Of a stretch of DNA of 64,000 bases, positions 25,023-32,742 are shown piece after piece (positions within the stretch are counted from its first letter, which is position 1; each line of letters starts with the position of its first letter). The notes beneath the pieces are model-generated. The model was given only the letters and a program-made list of their open reading frames with translations, was not told where the DNA came from and ran no database searches. The translations under genes were made by a program, and so were the position numbers. The stretch comes from Variovorax boronicumulans (GTDB taxonomy: Bacteria > Pseudomonadota > Gammaproteobacteria > Burkholderiales > Burkholderiaceae_C). The DNA lies in the NCBI RefSeq assembly GCF_029892485.1, contig NZ_JARXVG010000019.1, positions 1-64,000 of the forward strand, read 5' to 3'.

Positions 25023-26059
25023 ACCGCAGCCATCCATTTCGCGCGATGAAGACCGCGCGCCGTTCCGTGCGCTTCGCCGCACCTGCCGTCGCGCTGTGGC
25101 TCGGCACACAGAGCGCGTGGGCCGCGTGCACCGTCACGCCGGGCTATATCGAGAAGACGGTCGACATGGCGATGGGCCGCGTCATCATTCCGAACGATGC
25201 GGCGGTCGGCACCATGTTCAAGTCGCAGCTTTTCCCCATTCCTTCGTCAACCGCCATCAACAAGCCGTGGACCTGCGAAGGCGGGGGCAACGTGAAGGGC
25301 GTGATGTTGCAGGGCACCGAGGTGCCGGGCTACGACCACGTGTTCACCACCACAGTGCCCGGCGTCGGCATCCGGCTGTCGCGCTATTTCAACGAGAGCT
25401 CGGTCAACTACTACCCGCACGACCGCTCGACCCAGAGGGACTTCGGCGATTTCAACGCTTCATCGCGCTTCCAGGTGGAGCTTTTCAAGATCGCGGCCGT
25501 GACCGGCAACGGCCCGCTCGCGCAGGGCACTTACACCAGGTACTACAGCGTGGCGGACAACAAGTCGGTGCTCACGACGAACCTGCTGGGCAATGGCATC
25601 ACGATCCTCACGCCGTCGTGCACGGTGGACCTGGGTTCGAAGAACATCCTGGTGGATTTCGGCAAGGTGCCGCAGAGCAACTTCAAGGGCAAAGGCACCA
25701 CCACGGGCGACCGCAAGTTCAACATCAAGCTCAACTGCAAGGCGGGGCAGAACGCGCAGAACACGGTCCTGCTGCGCATGGACGCGACGCGGGACCTCTC
25801 GACAAATGAGAAGGGCGTGCTGAAGCTCACGCAGGCCGGCTCGCGCATGGCCACCGGCGTGGGCATCCAGGTGGTGAGCGACAAGAGCGGGAGGCCGGTG
25901 AACTTCAATACAGGGGTACTGGACGAGATGGAGCAAGTGGGGCCGTCGATGACCGGCCCTTATGTGCTGCCCTACACCGCCCGCTATTTCCAGACCGGCG
26001 ACAAGGTAACGCCGGGCCGCGCCAACGGCACGGCGACTTTCACGCTCGACTACAAGTAA
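25019..26059 (+). CDS. Two-domain fimbrial tip adhesin
   Basis: A FimH-like tip protein of 346 residues. After a signal peptide (ending SAWA-AC, about residue 35) comes a receptor-binding N-terminal domain of about 160 residues that looks unlike FimH. The C-terminal pilin domain starts near residue 198 (TPSCTVDLGSKNILVDFG) and ends GTATFTLDYK, the conserved zipper. It is translationally coupled to the usher. The receptor cannot be told from the sequence. It completes the minimal chaperone-usher operon. Confidence 0.9.
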   Translation: MNRSHPFRAMKTARRSVRFAAPAVALWLGTQSAWAACTVTPGYIEKTVDMAMGRVIIPNDAAVGTMFKSQLFPIPSSTAINKPWTCEGGGNVKGVMLQGTEVPGYDHVFTTTVPGVGIRLSRYFNESSVNYYPHDRSTQRDFGDFNASSRFQVELFKIAAVTGNGPLAQGTYTRYYSVADNKSVLTTNLLGNGITILTPSCTVDLGSKNILVDFGKVPQSNFKGKGTTTGDRKFNIKLNCKAGQNAQNTVLLRMDATRDLSTNEKGVLKLTQAGSRMATGVGIQVVSDKSGRPVNFNTGVLDEMEQVGPSMTGPYVLPYTARYFQTGDKVTPGRANGTATFTLDYK

Positions 26060-26069
26060 GTAGCCGGAC

Positions 26070-26390
26070 TCAGTCGGCGGGGCGCATGGGGATGTCGCCC
26101 ATCGCGTCGTCCTCGCGCAGGCCGCGGGCGGCCTTCAGCAGTTCGATCGACAGGCCGTCGCCGTGGCCCGCGAAGCCCTTGGCGATGCCTTCCAGCGCTG
26201 TCGAGAGGCCCGTCTCGCCGTCGGCGCGTGCGTCCATGCTGATGTTGAGCACCCGGGCGGCCATCTGGCGGTAGGTGATGGCGCCCGCGCCTTCGAGCGC
26301 GGCCACCAGGTCCAGGTACAGCGCCAGGTTCAGGTCGAACACCAGCTTGGGGGTGATTTCGAAGTCGTCGTTCTTGTTCTTGTCGTCCAT
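26070..26390 (-). CDS. Hypothetical small cytoplasmic protein
   Basis: A 106-residue acidic protein with no signal or membrane segment. AAGGAG lies eight bases before the ATG, and the codon use matches neighbours, so it is probably a real gene. It is largely helical, containing FDLNLALYLDLVAALEGAGA and AARVLNISMDA. I do not recognise a domain. It converges with the adhesin gene after 10 bases and follows the DMT exporter gene on the same strand with an 88-base gap. Confidence 0.65.
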   Translation of the reverse strand: MDDKNKNDDFEITPKLVFDLNLALYLDLVAALEGAGAITYRQMAARVLNISMDARADGETGLSTALEGIAKGFAGHGDGLSIELLKAARGLREDDAMGDIPMRPAD

Positions 26391-26478
26391 GGGTTCGGCT
26401 CCTTTTTTTCCTGAGCCTCCACTCTAGCCAGAAAAAGCACGCCGATCCGTCGGACACGGGCGTGATTCGTTCATTCGT

Positions 26479-27330
26479 TCAGCGGGCGCGCGTGCCCATG
26501 ACGGCGGCCGCGATGATCAGCGCGGCCGCGAGCGCGATGCTCCAGGTGAGCGGGCGGCCGGTCACGGCCAGCAGCAGCGACGTCGAGGCGAGCGGTGTGA
26601 TGTAGCTCAGGATGCCGATCTGCCGCGCATCGCCGCGCTTGAGCGCCATGTCCCAGACGAAGAAGGCCGCGCCGAGCGGGCCCAGGCCGCAGAGCGCGAC
26701 CAGCAGCCAGTCCCGGGTCGACAGCGCGACCGGGGGCTCCAGCAGCGCGTGGCAGATCAGCGACAACGCCCCCGAGACCAGCCCGAACAGCCCGATCGCC
26801 GAGGTCGGGAACGCCGCGACCCGCTTCGTCCACAGCGAATAGCTCGCCCAGATGAAAGCCGAACCCAGCGCCGGCAGGAAGCCCCAGTACCCTGCGGCGG
26901 CCCCCGCCCCCGGTGCTACCCCGCTTCGCGCACCGAGGATCGCCGTCGCCGCGCCCGCGAACCCCAGCAGCGCTGCGACGACATGCAGCGGCCGCAGCGA
27001 CACGCCCGGCAACAGCACCGGTGCCAGCACCACCATGAACAGCGGCCACAGGTAGTTGACGAGATTCGCTTCGACCGGCGGCGCATGCCGCAGCGCGATG
27101 AACAGCAGGAAGTGGTAGCCGAACAGGCCGTAGATGCCCAGCGCCAGCGTGCGCGGCGGCACCTTCCAGGCGCGGCGGTCGCGCAGCACCAGCGGCCAGC
27201 TCGGGACGCTGCCGATGATGAGCGCGAGCCCCGTGAGCAGAAAGGGCGGCAGGTGCGACAGGGCCGTGCCGAGCGAGGCAAGGCTGGTCCAGAGCGCGAT
27301 GGCGAGCAGGGCGTAGACGGTGGATGACAT
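26479..27330 (-). CDS. EamA/DMT-family exporter (YddG-like)
   Basis: An inner-membrane exporter of 283 residues with ten predicted helices formed by two EamA repeats. It resembles YddG, which exports aromatic amino acids and other metabolites: HLPPFLLTGLALIIGS, YGLFGYHFLLFIALRHAPPVEANLVNYLWPLF and GFLPALGSAFIWASYSLWTKR are typical. The ATG at 27330 is preferred to one three codons upstream. The substrate is uncertain. An AraC regulator lies immediately upstream on the same strand and may control it. Confidence 0.88.
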   Translation of the reverse strand: MSSTVYALLAIALWTSLASLGTALSHLPPFLLTGLALIIGSVPSWPLVLRDRRAWKVPPRTLALGIYGLFGYHFLLFIALRHAPPVEANLVNYLWPLFMVVLAPVLLPGVSLRPLHVVAALLGFAGAATAILGARSGVAPGAGAAAGYWGFLPALGSAFIWASYSLWTKRVAAFPTSAIGLFGLVSGALSLICHALLEPPVALSTRDWLLVALCGLGPLGAAFFVWDMALKRGDARQIGILSYITPLASTSLLLAVTGRPLTWSIALAAALIIAAAVMGTRAR

Positions 27331-27433
27331 GCACGGCAAGGCTAAGCGATGGCATCGTCGCGGGATGCCGGTTCGTCGTCGCAGGCCGACGATCTCGGTA
27401 TTGCTCCCCCGGCAGGGGAGGAAAAAAACAGGG

Positions 27434-28129
27434 TCAGCGCCGAAGTGCCGCTGTCAGTGCCGAAGGCGAACGGTAGCCCGTGCGGCGGGCCGTTTCTGCG
27501 ACGCCCACGCCGTCCAGCCGCAACTCACGCGCATGCGCCAGCCGCAGCCCGCGCAGCCAGTGCATCGCGCTCATGCCTTGCTCCTCGCGACAGCGTTGCG
27601 CGAACTGGCTGGGGCTCAGGCAGGCGATGTCGGCCAGGTCGGAAACCGCCAACGGTTCGTGCCATCGTGTCCGGGCCCATGCCGCGAGCGCTTGCCAGTC
27701 GATGCGGCGGCGGCGCGTGTCCGGCAAGGATGAAGGCAAGGGGCTCCAGGCTTCCAGCAACAGCGCCGGGCCGTGCTGCAGGGCGAGCGCGGACTGCTGC
27801 GGCTGCTTCATGCAATGCGCGAGGTAGCGAGCCAGCGCATGCAACTGCGGCACATCGGCCGGTGCGCGCTCCGCGCAGCGGGCCCACGCCGCATGCGTGG
27901 TGTCGAGCACCAAGCAGACGCTGCCCGGGCCGCGCGCCGCGAAATCGTGACGGTCGCCCGGCGCGACCACCTGCGCCTCGCCGACCCCGATGCCCGCGCC
28001 CCGGCCTTCGACTTCGATGTCGAGCACGCCATCGAGGCCGATCAGCACCTGGAAGTGATCGTGCGCGTGGCTGCCGCGCGAGGTGCCGTAGTCGCGCAGC
28101 GAAAGGGTATGGGTGGTGGAGGCGGGCAT
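27434..28129 (-). CDS. AraC-family transcriptional regulator
   Basis: A 231-residue regulator. The N-terminal cupin-like sensor (residues about 5-80) has SHAHDHFQVLIGLDGVLDIE with metal-type histidines and PGDRHDFAARG. The C-terminal double helix-turn-helix contains LADIACLSPSQFAQRCREEQ and VAETARRTGYRSPSALTAALRR. The protein stops right after that, about 10-15 residues shorter than most AraC proteins, so the second motif is minimal. The ATG at 28129 is chosen because the cupin begins right after it. It precedes the DMT exporter gene by 103 bases. Confidence 0.87.
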   Translation of the reverse strand: MPASTTHTLSLRDYGTSRGSHAHDHFQVLIGLDGVLDIEVEGRGAGIGVGEAQVVAPGDRHDFAARGPGSVCLVLDTTHAAWARCAERAPADVPQLHALARYLAHCMKQPQQSALALQHGPALLLEAWSPLPSSLPDTRRRRIDWQALAAWARTRWHEPLAVSDLADIACLSPSQFAQRCREEQGMSAMHWLRGLRLAHARELRLDGVGVAETARRTGYRSPSALTAALRR

Positions 28130-28169
28130 GGCGGGCAGGCGCCGATTGTCCTGTCCCGCCCCGCGCCTG

Positions 28170-29303
28170 TCACCAGAGCCGCAACAGCAGCGCCGACACC
28201 CCACACACCAGCAGGAACGGAAAGCTGATGCGATGGAACTCGCGCAGCCCGTTCGGCAGCTTCGCAAGCCGCAGCGCGATCAGGTTGGCCAGCGAGCCCA
28301 GCACGCAGCCGAAGCCACCCACGCTCACGCCGGCCGCCAGCGCAGGCAGGTCGCGCACATGGCTGTCCAGCAGGATGGCCGCCGGCACATTGCTGATGAA
28401 CTGCGAGGTCACGATCGCCGCGAGGTAGGCGCGCCAGCCTTCGGTGATCGGCCAGTGGCCCAGCAGCGCGGTGATGGCCGGCAACTCGGCCAGCTGGCGC
28501 AGGTCCACGAACATCAGCGCGATGATCGCGAGCAGCGCCCAGTCGATGCCGCGCAGCACGCGCGGATAGGTCACCAGGAACACCCCGAACACCACGCCCA
28601 GACCCGCCAGCAGCCAGTGCCGGTCCAGCGCGACCACGAAGCCGATGAACAGAACCCCGGCCAATGCCAGGAGCCGAGGCTGCACCGGCGCCGCCTCCGC
28701 CGCAGGCTTGAGTGCAATCGGCGTGCGCGGCACCAGCAGCCAGACCGCGACGAAGAGCCAGAACAGCATCACCGCCACCGTCGGTCCCATCATTCCCATG
28801 AAGGCGAAGAAGCTCTCGCCCGAGCGGTGCCAGAGGTACAGGTTCTGGGGATTGCCGATCGGCGTGAGGGCCGAGCCTGCATTCACCGCCAGCGCCTCCA
28901 GCACCACCAGCCGTGCGAGCGGCAGATGCGCCTGGTTGGCCAGCACGCGCGTGAGCGGCACCAGCAGGAACAGGCTCACATCGTTGGTCACCAGCGCCGA
29001 GAGCAATGCAGCGCAGGCCGTCAGCAGCATCGCCAGGCTGCGCTGGTTGTGCGTGCGCGCGAGCAGGCGCTGCGCGGTGGCCTGCAGCATGCCGCTTTTC
29101 TCCACGCCCTGCGTGATGGCCAGCAGGCCGGCGAGCGCGCCCACGGTCTGCCAGTCGACCAGTTTCAGCCAGTCCATCGGCGCGCGAGGGCGCAGGAATG
29201 CGAACAGCACCGCGACGGCCACCAGCACCCACAGCAGGCCGTTGCCGCCGCCGTGCTCGTCAGGCAGCGGCGCGGCCTTGGCTTCAGCGGCCGACAAGGT
29301 CAC
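28170..29303 (-). CDS. ArsB/NhaD (SLC13-like) superfamily permease
   Basis: An ion-transporter-superfamily membrane protein of 377 residues with about ten helices. The signature of two related re-entrant halves is visible: GLLAITQGVEKSGMLQATAQ, LVTNDVSLFLLVPL and NAGSALTPIGNPQNLYLWH, then SQFISNVPAAILLD in the second half. The substrate could be an anion, dicarboxylate, arsenite or sodium/proton exchange; the sequence does not decide. The best start is GTG at 29303, which overlaps the end of the upstream acyl-CoA synthetase by 20 bases, implying translational coupling. Confidence 0.85.
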   Translation of the reverse strand: MTLSAAEAKAAPLPDEHGGGNGLLWVLVAVAVLFAFLRPRAPMDWLKLVDWQTVGALAGLLAITQGVEKSGMLQATAQRLLARTHNQRSLAMLLTACAALLSALVTNDVSLFLLVPLTRVLANQAHLPLARLVVLEALAVNAGSALTPIGNPQNLYLWHRSGESFFAFMGMMGPTVAVMLFWLFVAVWLLVPRTPIALKPAAEAAPVQPRLLALAGVLFIGFVVALDRHWLLAGLGVVFGVFLVTYPRVLRGIDWALLAIIALMFVDLRQLAELPAITALLGHWPITEGWRAYLAAIVTSQFISNVPAAILLDSHVRDLPALAAGVSVGGFGCVLGSLANLIALRLAKLPNGLREFHRISFPFLLVCGVSALLLRLW

Positions 29304-30846
29304 GCAACTCGCGTTTGAGCACCTTGCCGATCGCGCTGCGCGGCAGCTCGTCGATGAAGTGCAGGCGCGCCAGGCGCTGCGTCTTGCCGAGCTGGTCGTT
29401 AGTCCATTGCAGCAACGCGGCTTCGGTGGTCGCATCGCCCTCGCGGCGCACCACGAAGGCCACCGGCGCCTCGCCCCATTGCTCGGAGGGCACGCCCACC
29501 ACCGCCACGTCGGCCACCGCCGCATGGCCGCGCAGCACGGCCTCCAGGTCGCTCGGGTAGATGTTGAAGCCGCCGCTGATGATCATGTCCTTCTTGCGGT
29601 CGAACAGCGTGAGGAAACCGTCGGCGTCGAAGCGGCCCACGTCGCCCGTGCGGATGAAGCGCTTGCCGGTGGCGTCGAACCATTCGGCCTCGCGGGTCTT
29701 CTCGGGCTGGCGGTGATAGCCAGTCATCATGCCGGCCGAGTGGCCCACGATTTCGCCGGCCACCTCGGTGTTGCCCTGCGGGAGTTCGTCGCCCTCCTCG
29801 TCGATCAGGCGGATGTCGCTGCCCGGCGCCGGCTGGCCCACGGTGTGCAGCTTGGTGGGGTGCAGGTGCGCCTCGAGGATGCAGGTGCCGCCGCCTTCGG
29901 TCATGCCGTAGAACTCGATCAGCCCGCCGGGCCAGCGCTTCAACACATCGCCCTTGAGCGCGGCGTTGAAAGGTGCGCTGGTGCTGAACTTGAACTGGAA
30001 CGACGAAAGGTCGTGCGCGTCGAAGCGCGGATGCGCCATCAGCCGCTGGTACTGCACCGGCACCAGCATCGTGTGCGTCACGCGGCGCTGCTCGGCCAGT
30101 TGCAGGTAGGCGCCGGCATCGAACTTGGGCATCTGCACCACGCAGCCGCCGAACGCGATGGTGGGGAAGAACACCACCAGCGTGGTGTTGGAGTAGAGCG
30201 GCGTCGACAGCAGCGTGACCGTGTCGGCGCTGTACTCGTACCTGGCGCCGCGCTGCACATGCGACCAGCGCATGCCGTGCCCCTGCACGATGCCCTTGGG
30301 CTCGCCGGTGGTGCCCGACGAGTAAATGATGTTGAAGGCCCACGAGGGCTGCACTTCGACGGCCTCGGGCTGCGCGCCGGCCGGTGCGAGCCAGGCGCCG
30401 AAATCGCGTCCCGCCGAAGAGCCATCGAGCGCGACGCGCGGAATGCCGCCTTCCGTCGCGGGGCCGACCACGTCGGCGGCCGAGGCATCGGTGAAGAGGA
30501 TGCGCGCATCGGCATCCTCCATCATGCGGGCGAGGCTCGCGGTCGTGGAGCCAGGCGCGAGCGGCGCAACGGCAACACCCGCGCGCAATGCGCCGAGGAA
30601 CACGGCGGCGTAGTTCACCGACGAAGTGGCGCAGACCGCGATGGCATCGCCGGCCTTGAGGCCATCTCGCTGCAGGCTGGCGGCGATGCGGTCCATCAGC
30701 GCGTCGAGCGCGCCGTAGTTCAACGCGTCGTTCGCGTCTGCGAGCGCGGCATGGTCGGGCGTGTGCCGGGCGTGAAGGCGAACCAGGTCGGCAATGGCGC
30801 CGAAATCGCGTTCCATCGCGGCTTGAGTGGCGGGGTGCGTTTGCAA
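29284..30846 (-). CDS. AMP-dependent acyl-CoA synthetase/ligase
   Basis: An ANL-superfamily enzyme of 520 residues that activates a carboxylate with ATP to an acyl-adenylate and transfers it to CoA. Motif A5-type IIYSSGTTGEPKGIVQGHG, the Y-G-M-T-E motif (EFYGMTEGG), the hinge RTGDVGRFDADGFLTLFDRKK and ISGGFNIYPSDLE, and the C-terminal lysine region SAIGKVLKREL are all present. The substrate was not determined; it resembles class-I fatty-acyl or aryl synthetases. It is the first gene of a two-gene operon with the permease, suggesting import and activation of an organic acid. Confidence 0.92.
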   Translation of the reverse strand: MQTHPATQAAMERDFGAIADLVRLHARHTPDHAALADANDALNYGALDALMDRIAASLQRDGLKAGDAIAVCATSSVNYAAVFLGALRAGVAVAPLAPGSTTASLARMMEDADARILFTDASAADVVGPATEGGIPRVALDGSSAGRDFGAWLAPAGAQPEAVEVQPSWAFNIIYSSGTTGEPKGIVQGHGMRWSHVQRGARYEYSADTVTLLSTPLYSNTTLVVFFPTIAFGGCVVQMPKFDAGAYLQLAEQRRVTHTMLVPVQYQRLMAHPRFDAHDLSSFQFKFSTSAPFNAALKGDVLKRWPGGLIEFYGMTEGGGTCILEAHLHPTKLHTVGQPAPGSDIRLIDEEGDELPQGNTEVAGEIVGHSAGMMTGYHRQPEKTREAEWFDATGKRFIRTGDVGRFDADGFLTLFDRKKDMIISGGFNIYPSDLEAVLRGHAAVADVAVVGVPSEQWGEAPVAFVVRREGDATTEAALLQWTNDQLGKTQRLARLHFIDELPRSAIGKVLKRELRDLVGR

Positions 30847-30994
30847 AATCGAATCCTTCGTCTTGGCCAGCCGGCAGGATAGCGAAGAAGGCCGGCAGAC
30901 GGTGAGCCGCGCGCGACGAGGAAACGGCCCGTCAGCCGGCGATCAGGTTTGCAGGTCGAGGATGCCCGTTTATCCAACGAGGAAGGGCAGCACC

Positions 30995-31483
30995 ATGGGA
31001 TTACTCGACATCCTGCAACAGGCCATCGGCGGCGATGCCAGCGCGCATCTGGACCAAGTCGCGCAGCACGCCTCGACCGACGAGATCGGCGCGGGCCTGG
31101 CGGCGGCCATGCGCTCCAACCAGACGCCGCCGTTCGGCGATACGGTGGGCAAGTTGTTCGGGCAGTCTTCGCCGACGCAACAGGCAGGGGTGCTCAACCA
31201 GATATTGGCCACGCTGGGGCCGGCGGCTGCATCGGCGCTGGCTGGGGGTGTGCTCGGGCGCTTGCTGCAGCCGGGTCAGACGCAACTCTCGCCGGATCAG
31301 GCTTCGCAGCTGTCACCTGCGCAGGTGACGGAGATCGCGGCGCATGCGGAAGAGCAGCACGCGGGGGTGATCGACGAGGTCAGCCGGTTCTACGCGCAGC
31401 ACTCGGGGTTGATCAAGACGCTGGGCGGGGCGGCGGTGGCTATTGCGTTGGCGAAGATGAAGGAGAACGCGACGCGAGGGTGA
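30995..31483 (+). CDS. YidB/DUF937-like protein
   Basis: A 162-residue protein of the DUF937 type seen in E. coli YidB. The ATG at 30995 follows GAAGGGCAG. It begins MGLLDILQQAIGG, and then carries alanine- and glycine-rich helices, TPPFGDTVGKLFGQSSPTQQAGVLNQIL, LSPAQVTEIAAHAEEQHAGV and a hydrophobic C-terminal helix (LGGAAVAIALAKM). The role of the family is unknown. It is a single gene, convergent with the T6SS immunity gene. Confidence 0.82.
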   Translation: MGLLDILQQAIGGDASAHLDQVAQHASTDEIGAGLAAAMRSNQTPPFGDTVGKLFGQSSPTQQAGVLNQILATLGPAAASALAGGVLGRLLQPGQTQLSPDQASQLSPAQVTEIAAHAEEQHAGVIDEVSRFYAQHSGLIKTLGGAAVAIALAKMKENATRG

Positions 31484-31529
31484 GGAATTGGCGGTGCCAT
31501 TTTTTGGCGCGATTGCGGATGCTGCGCCA

Positions 31530-32726
31530 TCAAGGCGCGCGCCACGCTCCCGGCCTGCGCTTGATGCTTTGCGCGATGTTTTTAACCAGCTCTCGAAACT
31601 CGCTCTCCGTCATGGGTGATTTGGCGAAGCGGCCGAAACGCTCGACCTTGAAGATGAGTTTGGACGAAGTACCGAGCGCTGCGTTCTTGTCGCCGGGTAT
31701 GTAGGCCAGATAGCCCCAGTCCTGGTTCTTGTTGGCTTCGTTGTGAATTGGCGGTCCACTGAGAACGCTGCGAGTGATGAGGGCCATGCCGCCAAGCCCC
31801 TTTCGCCCGTCTACCGTGATGGAATGAAGCGGACGCACGCGGCCGTCCAACGGCTCTGTGAGCTTGGCCCCGTAAAAGTAGCCTCGTTGCACCGCTTCAT
31901 TGACGAATCTTTCGGAATCTATGCTGTCCTCACTCGAAGCGTCCCTATCGCTCAGGTACACCACAATGTCTGGCCTGTCGGTGAGCCGGAAAGAGGCGGC
32001 AACATAGGCAGGCTTCTTCTCGCCGGTCATGAAGCCATAGGGCAAGCACACCCCAGGCTTGCCTGGAATCTCGAACGGTGCGCGCGAGCTATGGAGCTTC
32101 TGGAAATTTGCGATCGTCTGTTCCGGTGTGCCTTCGAGTTTTCTGCTGGCGGACACCACGTGGTCGCCGGTCAACGCGGAAAAATCAAATTTTCCAAAGT
32201 CGTCGATAAAGCCGAAGGCATTACCGTTGTTGTAGGGCTGTTGAAAGCGGATTGCCGCCGCCCGCTTTCGCAGCGCAGTTCGATCAGTTCCCGTGGGATC
32301 AATCTCATACGCCGGATTTTCGTCAAGCCACTTGGCCCGATCAAGCAGAAGATCCTTCTGCCGCTGAATTTCCTTGTTGAGCTTAAGAAGATGTGCTTGC
32401 AGATCCGACGTGCTGGTCAAGCTCGAAACATAGATGGACCTAGAGCTTTCACTTGAGTCGAATACCCCGTCGGTTTCCACCAACTGGTACGTCTTCCAGG
32501 CGCTTACTCCATTCCCAAATCCATAGCCTCCTCCATTCGCGGGCGACATGTTGGGTGGCAGAGTGGCGTACTCGATGTTGCCGGGCAAATCGATGGTTTG
32601 ATAGCCAAGGCACTCGGTGCGAATGGTCTTGGGCGGTTGCGCAATGACTTGATTCGAAAGCAGCATGCCGAGCAACGCAAGTACCGCAGGACGTGGATTG
32701 AAGTGTTCTTGCTTCATCACGTTCAT
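31530..32726 (-). CDS. Tli4-like T6SS immunity protein (exported)
   Basis: A periplasmic protein of 398 residues (ATG 32726; 395 from the in-frame ATG at 32717). The signal peptide ends VIA-QPP. The C-terminal 180 residues look like the Tli4 C-terminal domain of immunity proteins against T6SS phospholipases: CLPYGFMTG, RLTDRPDIVVYLSDRD, and GGMALITRSVLSGPP. It is the last gene of a minus-strand cluster vgrG, phospholipase D, unknown, this gene. The simplest reading is that it protects the periplasm from the phospholipase. Base composition is lower in GC than the surroundings, suggesting a transferred module. Confidence 0.68.
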   Translation of the reverse strand: MNVMKQEHFNPRPAVLALLGMLLSNQVIAQPPKTIRTECLGYQTIDLPGNIEYATLPPNMSPANGGGYGFGNGVSAWKTYQLVETDGVFDSSESSRSIYVSSLTSTSDLQAHLLKLNKEIQRQKDLLLDRAKWLDENPAYEIDPTGTDRTALRKRAAAIRFQQPYNNGNAFGFIDDFGKFDFSALTGDHVVSASRKLEGTPEQTIANFQKLHSSRAPFEIPGKPGVCLPYGFMTGEKKPAYVAASFRLTDRPDIVVYLSDRDASSEDSIDSERFVNEAVQRGYFYGAKLTEPLDGRVRPLHSITVDGRKGLGGMALITRSVLSGPPIHNEANKNQDWGYLAYIPGDKNAALGTSSKLIFKVERFGRFAKSPMTESEFRELVKNIAQSIKRRPGAWRAP

Positions 32727-32742
32727 GCGAGGCTGCAGCTCT

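Noticed and set aside
22380..25109. A minus-strand open frame of about 909 codons opposite the usher gene
   Set aside because: Shadow of the usher reading frame; the amino acid composition is His/Arg/Ala/Gly-biased and no family is matched.
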